Assembly (NCBI GenBank): GCA_003427395.1
Contig: BFEA01000530.1
Location: 796,045-819,568 of the forward strand
Origin: Chara braunii
Lineage: Eukaryota > Streptophyta > Charophyceae > Charales > Characeae
Reading direction: 5' to 3'
DNA length: 23,524 nt
In this document: positions 17,330 through 23,524 of the stretch, in pieces
Layout of the letters: each line of letters starts with the position of its first letter
Position numbering within the stretch: position 1 is the stretch's first letter
The notes under the pieces: model-generated
What the model saw: the letters and a program-made list of their open reading frames with translations, nothing else
Database searches by the model: none
Told to the model about the DNA's origin: nothing
Made by a program: the position numbers and the translations under genes

Positions 17330-18100
17330 AGAGAAAAAAAATCCCCCCCCACTCTCCCGACGAATTTTCGAATTTTGGGAAATTAAATAAAATTTTAATC
17401 GAAAAAATAGGAATTAATAAAATTTTAATTTCGGCAAAAGATTAAATACTTGATTAACGAATATTTACATTTGCAATAATGAATTTCACAAACGTTTTAA
17501 ACATTTCATCAAGAATATTTAAATTTGCATCAATAAAAGAAATGAATAAGTTTAAGCAAGTTTAAACCTTTGGGCATAACTTTTTCCAAAAATTTTCACG
17601 AAATTTCGTCGGAAGAATTTAGCATCATCACGAGGTCACTCATTTAGTAGAGATGAATGGTAGCAGGAAGATACACAATTTGCTGGAAAGATTCAATTTT
17701 TCAATCGCAAAAAGATGCAGTTTGAAAAAAGTGAAAGTACCGTGAAGTTGCAGTTCGGATATGGCCTTGCTCAGGCCCGATCAGCCTTGATTGGCGCGGT
17801 GCCTGGCTGGCACTTACTTCCGATAGGTTAGGTAGGTCGTTTTGATTAGGTTAGAACTAACCCTAATTAGCCTACTTAGGTTTACTCGTGATTAGCGATT
17901 TCCTAATTGCGCGATATGGAGAAATGTCGCAAACCTATAAAAAAAAAATTAACGACCTAATTAACCATGAAAGTACAAGAAAAGAATTTTTTTTTGCAAC
18001 TTGCAATTTTAATGATAACAGAGTGCAGGTATAGATCATCAAACGATCAATCAATCAATCAATCAATTAATCTATCAATGGTGAGTCATCCAATGCTGGT
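17330..18100 (-). other. AT-rich untranslated leader of Gypsy element
   Basis: Between the primer-binding site and gag there is no coding region. The stretch has repeated ATAAAATTTTAAT (17388-17430 area), two related AATATTTA(C/A)ATTTGCA words (17460 and 17515 areas), a 12-bp palindrome ACGAAATTTCGT (17598-17609) and TTAGGTTAG-aac-TAACCCTAA (around 17847-17867). Position suggests 5' UTR and packaging sequence. Confidence 0.6.
18044..18072. repeat. (ATCA)n tetranucleotide repeat
   Basis: About five ATCA units then imperfect ATTA/ATCT units, directly 3' (in the minus direction) of the primer-binding site. Confidence 0.9.
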
Positions 18101-18102
18101 CT

Positions 18103-18114
18103 GCTCCGATACCT
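18103..18114 (-). promoter_or_regulatory. Putative primer-binding site (tRNA-iMet type)
   Basis: The minus strand reads AGGTATCGGAGC, matching 10 of 12 positions of TGGTATCAGAGC, the established PBS complementary to plant initiator tRNA-Met. It starts 2 nt after the proposed LTR end (CA at 18118-18117), the expected spacing. The two mismatches weaken it, but position and strand both fit the gag-pol downstream. Confidence 0.65.
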
Positions 18115-18641
18115 CGTGAAACACAGTCATAAGTATGGCGCAGATTCCCAGAACCAACCAGATAATACAGAGTTATACAAATGCAAGCGGAAGACTTGAG
18201 ATACCTTGGACTGACTCAGACCTGACTCGGACTGCAATCGACACTCTCAAACATTCATCGGGGGTGTGAATGCCCTGGCCTTGGACATAGACGAAAGACA
18301 GGGGCTGAGATCATCCACAGACGAAAGGAGAGAGCGAGAGACAGAGGAGGAGGAGAGGGGAAGATGACGTCAACTCAATGTCTCCAAAGATAGTATCTTG
18401 AAATGTCAGAAATGATGAAAATCCGAAATGTCGCGAATGCCAAGTCTCACAATGTCTCAGATATCGATCTCACAATGTCAAGTACATCTCCGGAAGGAAG
18501 ATGAAATCAGATCCCCAAATAGTCCTCAACTCGTAGTCCCAACGTCGCTGTCTCAGATATCATCAGAACTCGTAACCATCTCCCGTACTGCAGTAGTCCT
18601 GTAGGAGAAGTAGAAGTAGACTTAGACTGAGAAGGTCGGAG

Positions 18642-18661
18642 GAGAGAGAGAGAGAGAGAGA
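18642..18661. repeat. (GA)n microsatellite inside LTR
   Basis: About ten GA units on the plus strand, part of a longer purine-rich region in the proposed LTR. Confidence 0.93.
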
Positions 18662-18920
18662 AGAGAAGCGGTAGAGGAGAAGAGTGAGAGAATGCGGAGC
18701 CTTCCTCCCTGTTACCTGGCTATGGTACTGCAAAGGGAAGGCTGGGCCGGTAACTGGCGAGGCGCCCAGTGCTGCGCTAATCCGCTCCCCACTGAACCTC
18801 GCTCTCTTGCTGCTCCTCGCTGCTGCAGCGCTGCGCTAATCGAGCTAACGCTGGCTGCTGCGCTAATCCTGAAGACTAACCTCTGTTCCTACTAACTTAC
18901 CGGACTGAGGCTGGTACCCA

Positions 18921-18931
18921 GCCTTTTGTAG
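18921..18931 (-). promoter_or_regulatory. TATA-like element in LTR
   Basis: The minus strand reads CTACAAAAGGC, a weak TATA-box-like sequence located about 100 nt inside the proposed LTR, where a U3 promoter is plausible. It is embedded in a CCCAGC/GCTGGG stem. Low confidence because the motif is degenerate. Confidence 0.25.
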
Positions 18932-19030
18932 TGCTGGGCCGGCCTCTTGCCTACTGGTACCTACCGGCCTGGACCGTTGATCTGAATCGACGGTCCAGAT
19001 TCAAACTGGGTTTGGCGCCAAAATGTGGCA

Positions 19031-19204
19031 GCCTCTGAAACGCCGCCAGTTGGTCCTGGGCTGGACCGGTACCGGCCTCTGGCCGTTTGGAACTAAACGG
19101 GCCCTGCCTCAGGCCTATCTGGGCCTGGTCTGAACCGTCGTCCCCCTAGGCCTACCCTGCCTACTGGGAACCGTGCCCTAACTGGGGCCCGTGTGGCTCA
19201 GTAC

Positions 19205-19208
<4 letters not shown>
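19031..19208. other. GC-rich stretch flanking LTR
   Basis: No gene seen. Rich in GGCCT and CCGGT words similar to the outer part of the LTR, so it may be repeat-family flank. Confidence 0.35.

Positions 19209-19253
<45 letters not shown>
19209..19253. repeat. (CT)n microsatellite
   Basis: About 22 CT units on the plus strand, followed by T-rich DNA to 19405. The SLSLSL open frames over it are not genes. Confidence 0.97.
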
Positions 19254-19255
<2 letters not shown>

Positions 19256-19423
19256 CGTCTTACCTCTTGCAGCTGCGTGTGTGCATGCGCCCACTTCCTT
19301 TTACTTTTTTTTTCCCCGAAATCACTTGTGTTTCCGGTTTCTTTTATTTCCGAAATCGCTCATGCTTCCCTTGTTTTTTTCGTTATCTTTTCCCTTCTTT
19401 TTTAAAGTTCTTGATCGACAACT

Positions 19424-20450
19424 GCAAGGATATGGGTCCTCAGCAGGCCTAAGGGGCCCCCTGCAGCATATGTGCCCGCCCTAAGTGAAGGCAGGCCTAA
19501 CAAATCACGAGAGGCCCTTGGCTGACAATTTCGCATTTGGGGTCCAGGCAGTTTCGTCGCGCCAGTTGGTTGGAAGGGAAACACAGGCTGAGCAGCGTGG
19601 AAATTCCCAGGCCTTCTAGGCCTTTCTGAAAGTACAGGCCCTGGGCGAGATTCGCAGCCTCATACACAGACAGTTGGGAGGCCCAACCGAATGAGGCCCA
19701 GTAGCTGCAACAGAGGCGCAGCATCCTGCGGCCTACCGGAAGGTTCTGGGCCCAGGCCAGTCCAGCCAGGCTGCCGAATGAGGCAGGCTCTTTCCATATA
19801 GAAACGAGCTCGCTGCCTGGAGCCTCATTCAGCACTTGCATGCTGGTGGCAGCGCTGCTGGAGCGGACGCTCGTGGGCTGCTGCTGGCGCTGACAGGCAA
19901 GGTGCTAGCGCGTGTGGTTGTGCAGGGAGCAGGGCGCTGCTGAGGGCAGCGCCATAGCCCAGCCCCCATAGCTGGATGGGCTTGGACTACAGTGAGGTGC
20001 AGGGGTGGTCTTCGGGTGTACAGAGGGAAGACGTGGTTGAAGAAGAGGGAGAGAGAGAAGGATGATGATGATGATGATGTGAGGGCACATACCTGGTATT
20101 GGCGATGGTCTGCTATGGGCGACATCTTCAAGTACTTCGTGGGCTGCTGATGTCCATAGTTGCATTGTCAATCAGTAGGCTGGGCGCCGAGCGCCAAGTA
20201 GGGAGATAGGGCCTGGACACTCATGTTGGTGGTGGCGAGAGCAAGGGCGTGCGCTTCCGGAAAAACCTAGAAGGCTGTGGAATTTCCTCGCTGCTCGGCC
20301 TGTGTTTTCCTTCAACCAAATGGCGCGACGAAATCGCCTGGACCCCAAATACGAAATTGACAGCCGAGGGGCTATCAGGCCCGCCTTCACTTAGGGCGGG
20401 AACAGATGCAACAGGGCCCCCTTAGGCCTGCCGAGGACCCAGATCCTTGC
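19424..20450. mobile_element. 1.03-kb foldback element with ~200-bp inverted arms
   Basis: Left arm 19424-19632 and right arm 20253-20450 are inverted copies of each other. Shared blocks, left versus reverse complement of right, include GCAAGGAT, TGGGTCCTC, GCAGGCCTAAGGGG, CCCGCCCTAAGTGAAGGC, TTTGGGGTCCAGGC, TTTCGTCGCGCCA and ACACAGGC. Similarity stops abruptly outside GCAAGGAT on both sides. The ~620-bp interior encodes no transposase I can see and has a (GAT)n run. This architecture fits a non-autonomous DNA transposon (foldback or MULE/MITE-like). I could not find a clear target-site duplication. Confidence 0.75.
20060..20080. repeat. (GAT)n microsatellite
   Basis: Seven GAT units in the interior of the foldback element. 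Confidence 0.95.
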
Positions 20451-20640
20451 ATTTTGTTTTTGTTTTTGTTTTTTCATTTTGTTGAGGTTTTTGATTTTTA
20501 AAAAATATTTTCAAAGCTAAAAAAAATTGAAAAATCAAAATAAAAACATGAGGTGGTAGACCTCAAAAAGATCCACAGCCCCATTTTTTTTGTTTTTTTT
20601 TAAATAATTTTTAGCCCGCAAAAAAAAACACCATGGGTCC
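20451..20640. other. A/T homopolymer-rich stretch
   Basis: Long T and A runs with no coding content. Contains a small hairpin TGAGGT-ggtag-ACCTCA at 20549-20565. Confidence 0.7.
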
Positions 20641-20674
20641 TTGTGAAACCTGTTGTTTCAGCGTTTAAACGGGG

Positions 20675-20704
20675 AATTCAACGGAATTCAACAGCCGTTG
20701 AATT
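20675..20704. repeat. Perfect 10-bp inverted repeat
   Basis: AATTCAACGG and CCGTTGAATT flank a 10-nt loop that itself repeats AATTCAAC. Purpose unknown. Confidence 0.85.
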
Positions 20705-21403
20705 ATTCAATGCGGAACCCGCGTTGAATCCAATTTCGGACACAGCTGCTGAGGACTTCCCATTGATACTGTTGACGCTAGCGTGACACTGGTGACTACA
20801 GGCCACTGTGTCTTTGAGCTACTGCAGTCTTAGTTGTGGTGCACTGCTACTACAAGGTGCTACGGTCTTCAGTAGCCAGGGCCAGTGTTCTAGTGTTTTC
20901 CAGCAAAGGTAGTCTGCTGTTCCAGTGTTGCTGTTTCCTTTTCAGAAGTTGCAGTCATAACGGAGGGTGGGGGGTTGCTTTTGCTGCTGAAGTTTCAAAA
21001 TCACTGCGGCATCTGTGATCTATCGACTTCAAGATCTGCGATAGCCCACCATTGAGGACCCTCAGGATCGGAAGGCAACAAGGCCTTCTCCGCGCGAATC
21101 TGAGGGACCCCTTCTTAAAACTTGAGGGACTGATCTTGCTGCCTCTATCCTTCTTACTCTCAGTCTAGTCTGAGGTTCCGGAGAGGAAAACGGCAGGTGG
21201 GATTGCACCCCACAAGACCGCAGTGACGCCCTGTCAGGGGGTTGACCCACCTATTACGGGAGCTGTGCCAGAGCCCAGGCAGGGTTCTGAAGGCAGAGAA
21301 TCATCAGGTATATGAATGTCTTACGCGTACGATCCTGTAATCCCCTAGCCGTACTACCTTCTATTTTGTCTGAAGTATTGGCTGAAGTTATTATTATTAT
21401 TAT
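20705..21403. other. Stretch with no supported gene
   Basis: Several short open frames without domain character. A TTA trinucleotide run occurs at 21389-21403, at the left border of the MITE-like element. Nothing else supported. Confidence 0.45.
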
Positions 21404-21628
21404 CTAGGCTGTTTTTCCGGGCGCCCGGGCACCCATGCCCAGGTGCCCAGGTGCCTGGCGGTCACATTAGAATTCCTCACAGAATCAGAGATAAAAAAGA
21501 AACTAACCGGATTTGAGGTCCTCTGGGAGAGCGCAGAAAACCCAACCTTTTTATTTTATTTTTCCTGCACACCTGGGTACCCCGGATGTCACGCCCGGTT
21601 GCCCGGCCGGGCATGACAATCTTCCTAG
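21404..21628. mobile_element. Possible 225-bp MITE-like element
   Basis: Left end CTAGG and right end CCTAG are inverted, and inside them lie related GC-rich inverted segments (CCGGGCGCCCGGGCACC on the left; GGTTGCCCGGCCGGGCATG on the right). Both ends are flanked by ATTATTAT, compatible with an 8-bp target-site duplication, though TTA microsatellite sequence makes this ambiguous. The interior is non-coding with CCCAGGTG repeats. Confidence 0.45.
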
Positions 21629-21867
21629 ATTATTATTAAATTTATTTCAGAACTTAATCTGAAATTGGATGAAGAAAATGTATTTAAAAATTCAGATATC
21701 TATCTGAAAGCAGAGAGAAGGAATGAAGGGTGGGAAAAGGGAAAAGGGATGGTTTTGCTCTCTTCTGACCAGGTCAACCAAGGACTGGGCAAAATCTATA
21801 CGTTGAGTGATCCAGTGCTGTGTTTTTTTTTTTTTTTTGACTTGCTGGGCTGCTTGTTTGATCTTAA

Positions 21868-22095
21868 GAAGCTGGGCCTACCCTAGGTTGGACAGTCCAA
21901 TCACATGTTTCTTCTGGGGTTTCTGAACGGAGGATGGGTCTGACCCTAGGTTGGGTGGTCCAGATTCCCTGTTTTCTTTGTTAATTGTAAAGAGCTGGGC
22001 CCACTCTAGGTTGCGTGGATCCAGTTCTTTGTTTTATTCTGAGGGAGAAAAAAGCAGAGGCTAGGCGTACCCTAGGTTGGGGCGGCCTAGTCATG
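21868..22095. repeat. Four-copy array, unit ~62 bp, CCTAGG core
   Basis: Imperfect units begin near 21871, 21933, 21993 and 22058. Each contains GCTGGGC(C/T)-like sequence, then ACCCTAGGTTG (ACTCTAGGTTG in unit 3), then a (G)TCCA-like word and TTT-rich DNA. Unit spacing is 60-66 bp. Non-coding by appearance. Confidence 0.87.
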
Positions 22096-22179
22096 AGCCA
22101 TGAATGAATAAAAACCATCCCCTGTAGACCGTCTATACTAATCACCAGAGACAGATCACTCCAATCTTGACCCTTGCAG

Positions 22180-22314
22180 TGTCAACTTCCGTCAAGGGTG
22201 TGGACTTCGACTATCACTTCGATTGGGATACCCATAGTGATTGAGGCACTGGATACCAGAGGGCGACATAGGAGGAAGGACCATTTTACAATGGATTGCC
22301 GCTCTCCTAGCCAG
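22180..22314 (+). CDS. Candidate internal exon (45 codons)
   Basis: Bounded by CCCTTGCAG| (acceptor) and CCAG|GTATGT, a near-consensus eukaryotic donor. It is open in phase 0 for exactly 45 codons, starting CQLPSRVWTSTITSIG and ending RRKDHFTMDCRSPSQ. The HFTMDC phrase resembles the second half of a retroviral-type zinc knuckle (H-x4-C pattern) but the leading cysteines are absent. It lies upstream of a second exon-like segment on the same strand (22894-23072), and the two may belong to one gene. Family not recognised. A retroelement-derived gene is possible. Confidence 0.35.
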
Positions 22315-22485
22315 GTATGTGCTAGAGGGCAACTGACCAGACCACTCGTACGTCAAGAGGGAACAGGCCGAGGGATGAGACAGGCCCCTCTGCGGGGCAA
22401 GGCCCAGTTCCACAAATAAGAGATGGACACCGTCACCTGGTTGGAGCAGAGCCTGCCATGAAAGCTTTCCAGAAGAACCTCGGAA

Positions 22486-22680
22486 ATGGACCAGTACCTT
22501 GACTCGTGTTACGACTATCTTAGCGAGGAGGGCCACAGTGAGGTTCTGATTGGTGCATTCGGGGAGATTACGCTGACTGAGGAGCTGTCCTCCAGAGCTT
22601 GGCTGACGAGGAGATTGCTCGGTGCATAGCAATTTTACCCCAGATTGACCCACATGACGATTGATATGACCCTGGTCGTA
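22486..22680 (+). pseudogene. Decayed coding copy related to 22894-23072
   Basis: From the ATG at 22486 the plus strand reads MDQYLDSCYDYLSEEGHSEV. After a one-base frame change near 22585 it reads LQSLADEEIARCIAILPQID, closely parallel to LQTLADEGIDQCMAISPQID in the downstream segment. A stop (TGA, around 22659-22661) and loss of the donor sequence at the matching position (GAGGCAGAG instead of GAGGTAAGG) indicate decay. No family recognised. Confidence 0.4.
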
Positions 22681-23120
22681 CCCGATAGTCCCTCCTATCG
22701 AGGACTCGAGAGTTCCAGAGGCAGAGTCTCATTCGGCTGGACCCACTCATGAGGGCCTCCCTCTTATCATTCTAGATTAGGGATGGTACTCTGGCACAGT
22801 CTGTGATATAGATGTATTTTTACAGTTTTTACTGCCATATTATTATGACTTCACCGTGACTGCAGCCCTTCAATGGCGGTCTTGTCCCTTTAGTCTCGAT
22901 CTTGCAAAGCCTGGCTTCTAGCCTCCAGACCTTGGCTGACGAAGGGATTGATCAGTGTATGGCAATTTCACCCCAGATTGACCCAGACACGACCATTGAT
23001 ATCAGCTTGGTCGTACCCGAGGCAATGGCTACAGTTTTAGTTCCTCCTTTTGAGGACCAGAGGGTTCCTGAGGTAAGGTCTCAAACGGCTGGGCCCACTC
23101 ATGAGGGTCTCCCTCTTATC
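22589..23120. repeat. Diverged direct repeat, two copies ~333-350 bp apart
   Basis: Copies at 22589-22770 and 22922-23120 share CTTGGCTGACGA, CCCCAGATTGACCCA, GGTCGTACCCGA, GACCCACTCATGAGGG-like and CTCCCTCTTATC blocks. Indels cluster in the middle. One copy retains an open frame and splice sites, the other does not. Confidence 0.92.
22894..23072 (+). CDS. Candidate exon with consensus splice sites
   Basis: A pyrimidine-rich tract ending CTTTAG| at 22893 and a donor GAG|GTAAGG at 23073 bound 179 nt. These are 2 nt completing a codon plus 59 open codons. It reads SILQSLASSLQTLADEGIDQ and later IDISLVVPEAMATV, ending QRVPE. Both splice sites are close to consensus, making this one of the best exon candidates in the window. 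The parallel upstream segment shows that the unit has duplicated and one copy decayed. No conserved domain recognised. Phase requires a preceding exon ending one base into a codon, so the 22180-22314 exon does not join directly. Confidence 0.4.
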
Positions 23121-23136
23121 TACATCTACATCTACA
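23119..23136. repeat. (TCTACA)3 hexamer repeat
   Basis: Three exact TCTACA units followed by a TTATAG-type AT-rich segment on the complementary strand. Confidence 0.9.
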
Positions 23137-23176
23137 ATACTATAAGAATCGCTAACATCATATCTACCGGCACAGG

Positions 23177-23282
23177 TTGCGGCCTGGTCACCACCCGCGG
23201 ACAGCCCAGATCGCAGGCCAATGAGAAAATTCTCTCATCGGCCTGCGATCTGGGCCGTCCGCAGGTGGTGACCGGCCCGCAA
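23177..23282. repeat. 106-bp near-perfect palindrome without loop
   Basis: Two 53-nt arms (23177-23229 and 23230-23282) are inverted copies with 47 of 53 matches, no gaps and no spacer. Five of the six mismatches are transitions. The sequence could extrude a cruciform or fold as a long RNA hairpin. It contains GACGGCCCAGATCGCAG, which also occurs at 383-399 on the opposite strand. Confidence 0.96.
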
Positions 23283-23390
23283 TCTGGGCCATGCGATACC
23301 GGTTCGGCCCGCCCAAACGGCCCTTCTGAACGCGCCCAGCCCTGAAATCGTCCTTCGAAGGGGCGGGCTTCTCAATCGTCTCGGCCGCTA
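23283..23390. other. GC-rich stretch with no supported gene
   Basis: GC-rich sequence between the palindrome and the decamer array; no coding content. Confidence 0.5.
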
Positions 23391-23440
23391 CGGCACGCGA
23401 CAGCACGCTACGGCAGGCGACGGCACGCGACGGCACACGA
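23391..23440. repeat. Decamer tandem array, five units
   Basis: Five units of CGGCACGCGA with single changes, preceded by a partial unit CGGCCGCTA. Two of the changes are CG to CA. Confidence 0.92.
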
Positions 23441-23452
23441 CGTGCTCATCGT

Positions 23453-23453
<1 letters not shown>

Positions 23454-23524
<71 letters not shown>
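23454..23524. repeat. (CT)n microsatellite at right window edge
   Basis: CT tract running off the window end, the complement of the tract at 1-73. Confidence 0.97.

Larger units (their letters stand above)
12560..19030 (-). mobile_element. Ty3/Gypsy LTR retrotransposon, 3'-truncated
   Basis: On the minus strand the order is 5' LTR (19030-18117), primer-binding site, AT-rich leader, 16-bp minisatellite, gag, CCHC knuckle, aspartic protease, RT, RNase H and a truncated integrase N-terminus. The PR-RT-RH-IN order is the diagnostic Ty3/Gypsy arrangement. Integrase core and 3' LTR are absent, so the element is cut off at about 12560. Multiple inactivating lesions are described under its parts. 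The gag N-terminal style resembles Gypsy elements I recall from Chara-type genomes; a database search is needed. Confidence 0.93.
18117..19030 (-). repeat. Proposed 5' LTR of Gypsy element (~914 bp)
   Basis: On the minus strand this begins TGCCACATTTTGGCGCC and ends GACTGTGTTTCA, the canonical TG...CA termini, directly before the primer-binding site. It contains a (CT)n run in transcript orientation (18661-18642), a 9-bp stem hairpin CTGGACCGT/ACGGTCCAG (18969-18998), and a TATA-like CTACAAAAGG (minus strand, 18931-18922). The outer boundary is chosen by sequence pattern only because no second LTR remains in the window for comparison. No target-site duplication can be tested. Confidence 0.6.

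Noticed and set aside
16802-17330. Cysteine/serine-rich open frames upstream of gag
   Set aside because: Translations of the 16-bp minisatellite; several frames are open at once, which indicates repeat rather than gene.
17840-17880. Interstitial telomere repeat (AACCCTAA words)
   Set aside because: Only one or two units occur, not a tandem array.
19905-20171. Minus-strand open frame inside the foldback element as a transposase
   Set aside because: Contains an isoleucine run from the (GAT)n repeat and no catalytic DDE-type pattern.

Overview
The window looks like nuclear DNA of a green-lineage eukaryote. It is dominated by mobile-element remnants, (GA)n/(CT)n microsatellites and low-copy tandem duplications. 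There is no prokaryotic gene organisation and no rRNA, convincing tRNA or CRISPR array. The Ty3/Gypsy gag-pol style, the long (GA)n runs, and short exon-like islands between transposons remind me of a charophyte alga such as Chara. That assignment is inference from recall; I could not search.

Layout: 1-1022 is a (GA)n tract, a GC-rich repeat containing a 43-bp direct repeat, and a 237-bp tandem duplication. 1023-3230 has no confident gene, but holds two exon-like islands on the minus strand and three tRNA-T-arm-like hairpins. 3235-5594 (+) is a 5'-truncated, frameshifted LINE ORF2 (reverse transcriptase plus C-terminal region). 5700-6926 (+) is a fragment of a Ty3/Gypsy pol gene (RNase H present twice, then integrase), ending against a cluster of three (GA)n tracts. 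7376-12490 is mostly non-coding repeat DNA: a diverged 333-bp duplication, a three-copy ~230-bp array, a 309-bp-spaced repeat, a 128-bp duplication, a G-box cluster and a G-rich tract. It contains one good and one weak exon-like island on the minus strand.

12560-19030 is the best-preserved element, a Ty3/Gypsy retrotransposon on the minus strand. In transcription order it has a ~914-bp 5' LTR (19030-18117), a tRNA-iMet-like primer-binding site, an AT-rich leader, a 16-bp minisatellite, gag with coiled coil and capsid-like domain, a CCHC knuckle, an aspartic protease, RT and RNase H. It is dead: a 169-bp duplication shifts gag, three in-frame stops and another frameshift follow, RT motif A is deleted, and integrase and the 3' LTR are missing.

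19031-23524 contains a 1.03-kb foldback element with ~200-bp inverted arms, a small MITE-like element, a four-copy 62-bp array, and two exon-like segments on the plus strand with good splice signals (one with a decayed duplicate upstream). It ends with a 106-bp near-perfect palindrome, a decamer array and a (CT)n tract. The outer repeats at the two window ends are related and inverted.

The genes do not form a pathway. The picture is successive transposon insertion, local duplication and CpG-type decay, possibly inside the introns or flanks of host genes whose small exons cannot be identified from this sequence alone. I found no convincing new functional system; the most checkable leads are the exon islands, the foldback element, the palindrome and the CpG-decay pattern of the minisatellite.
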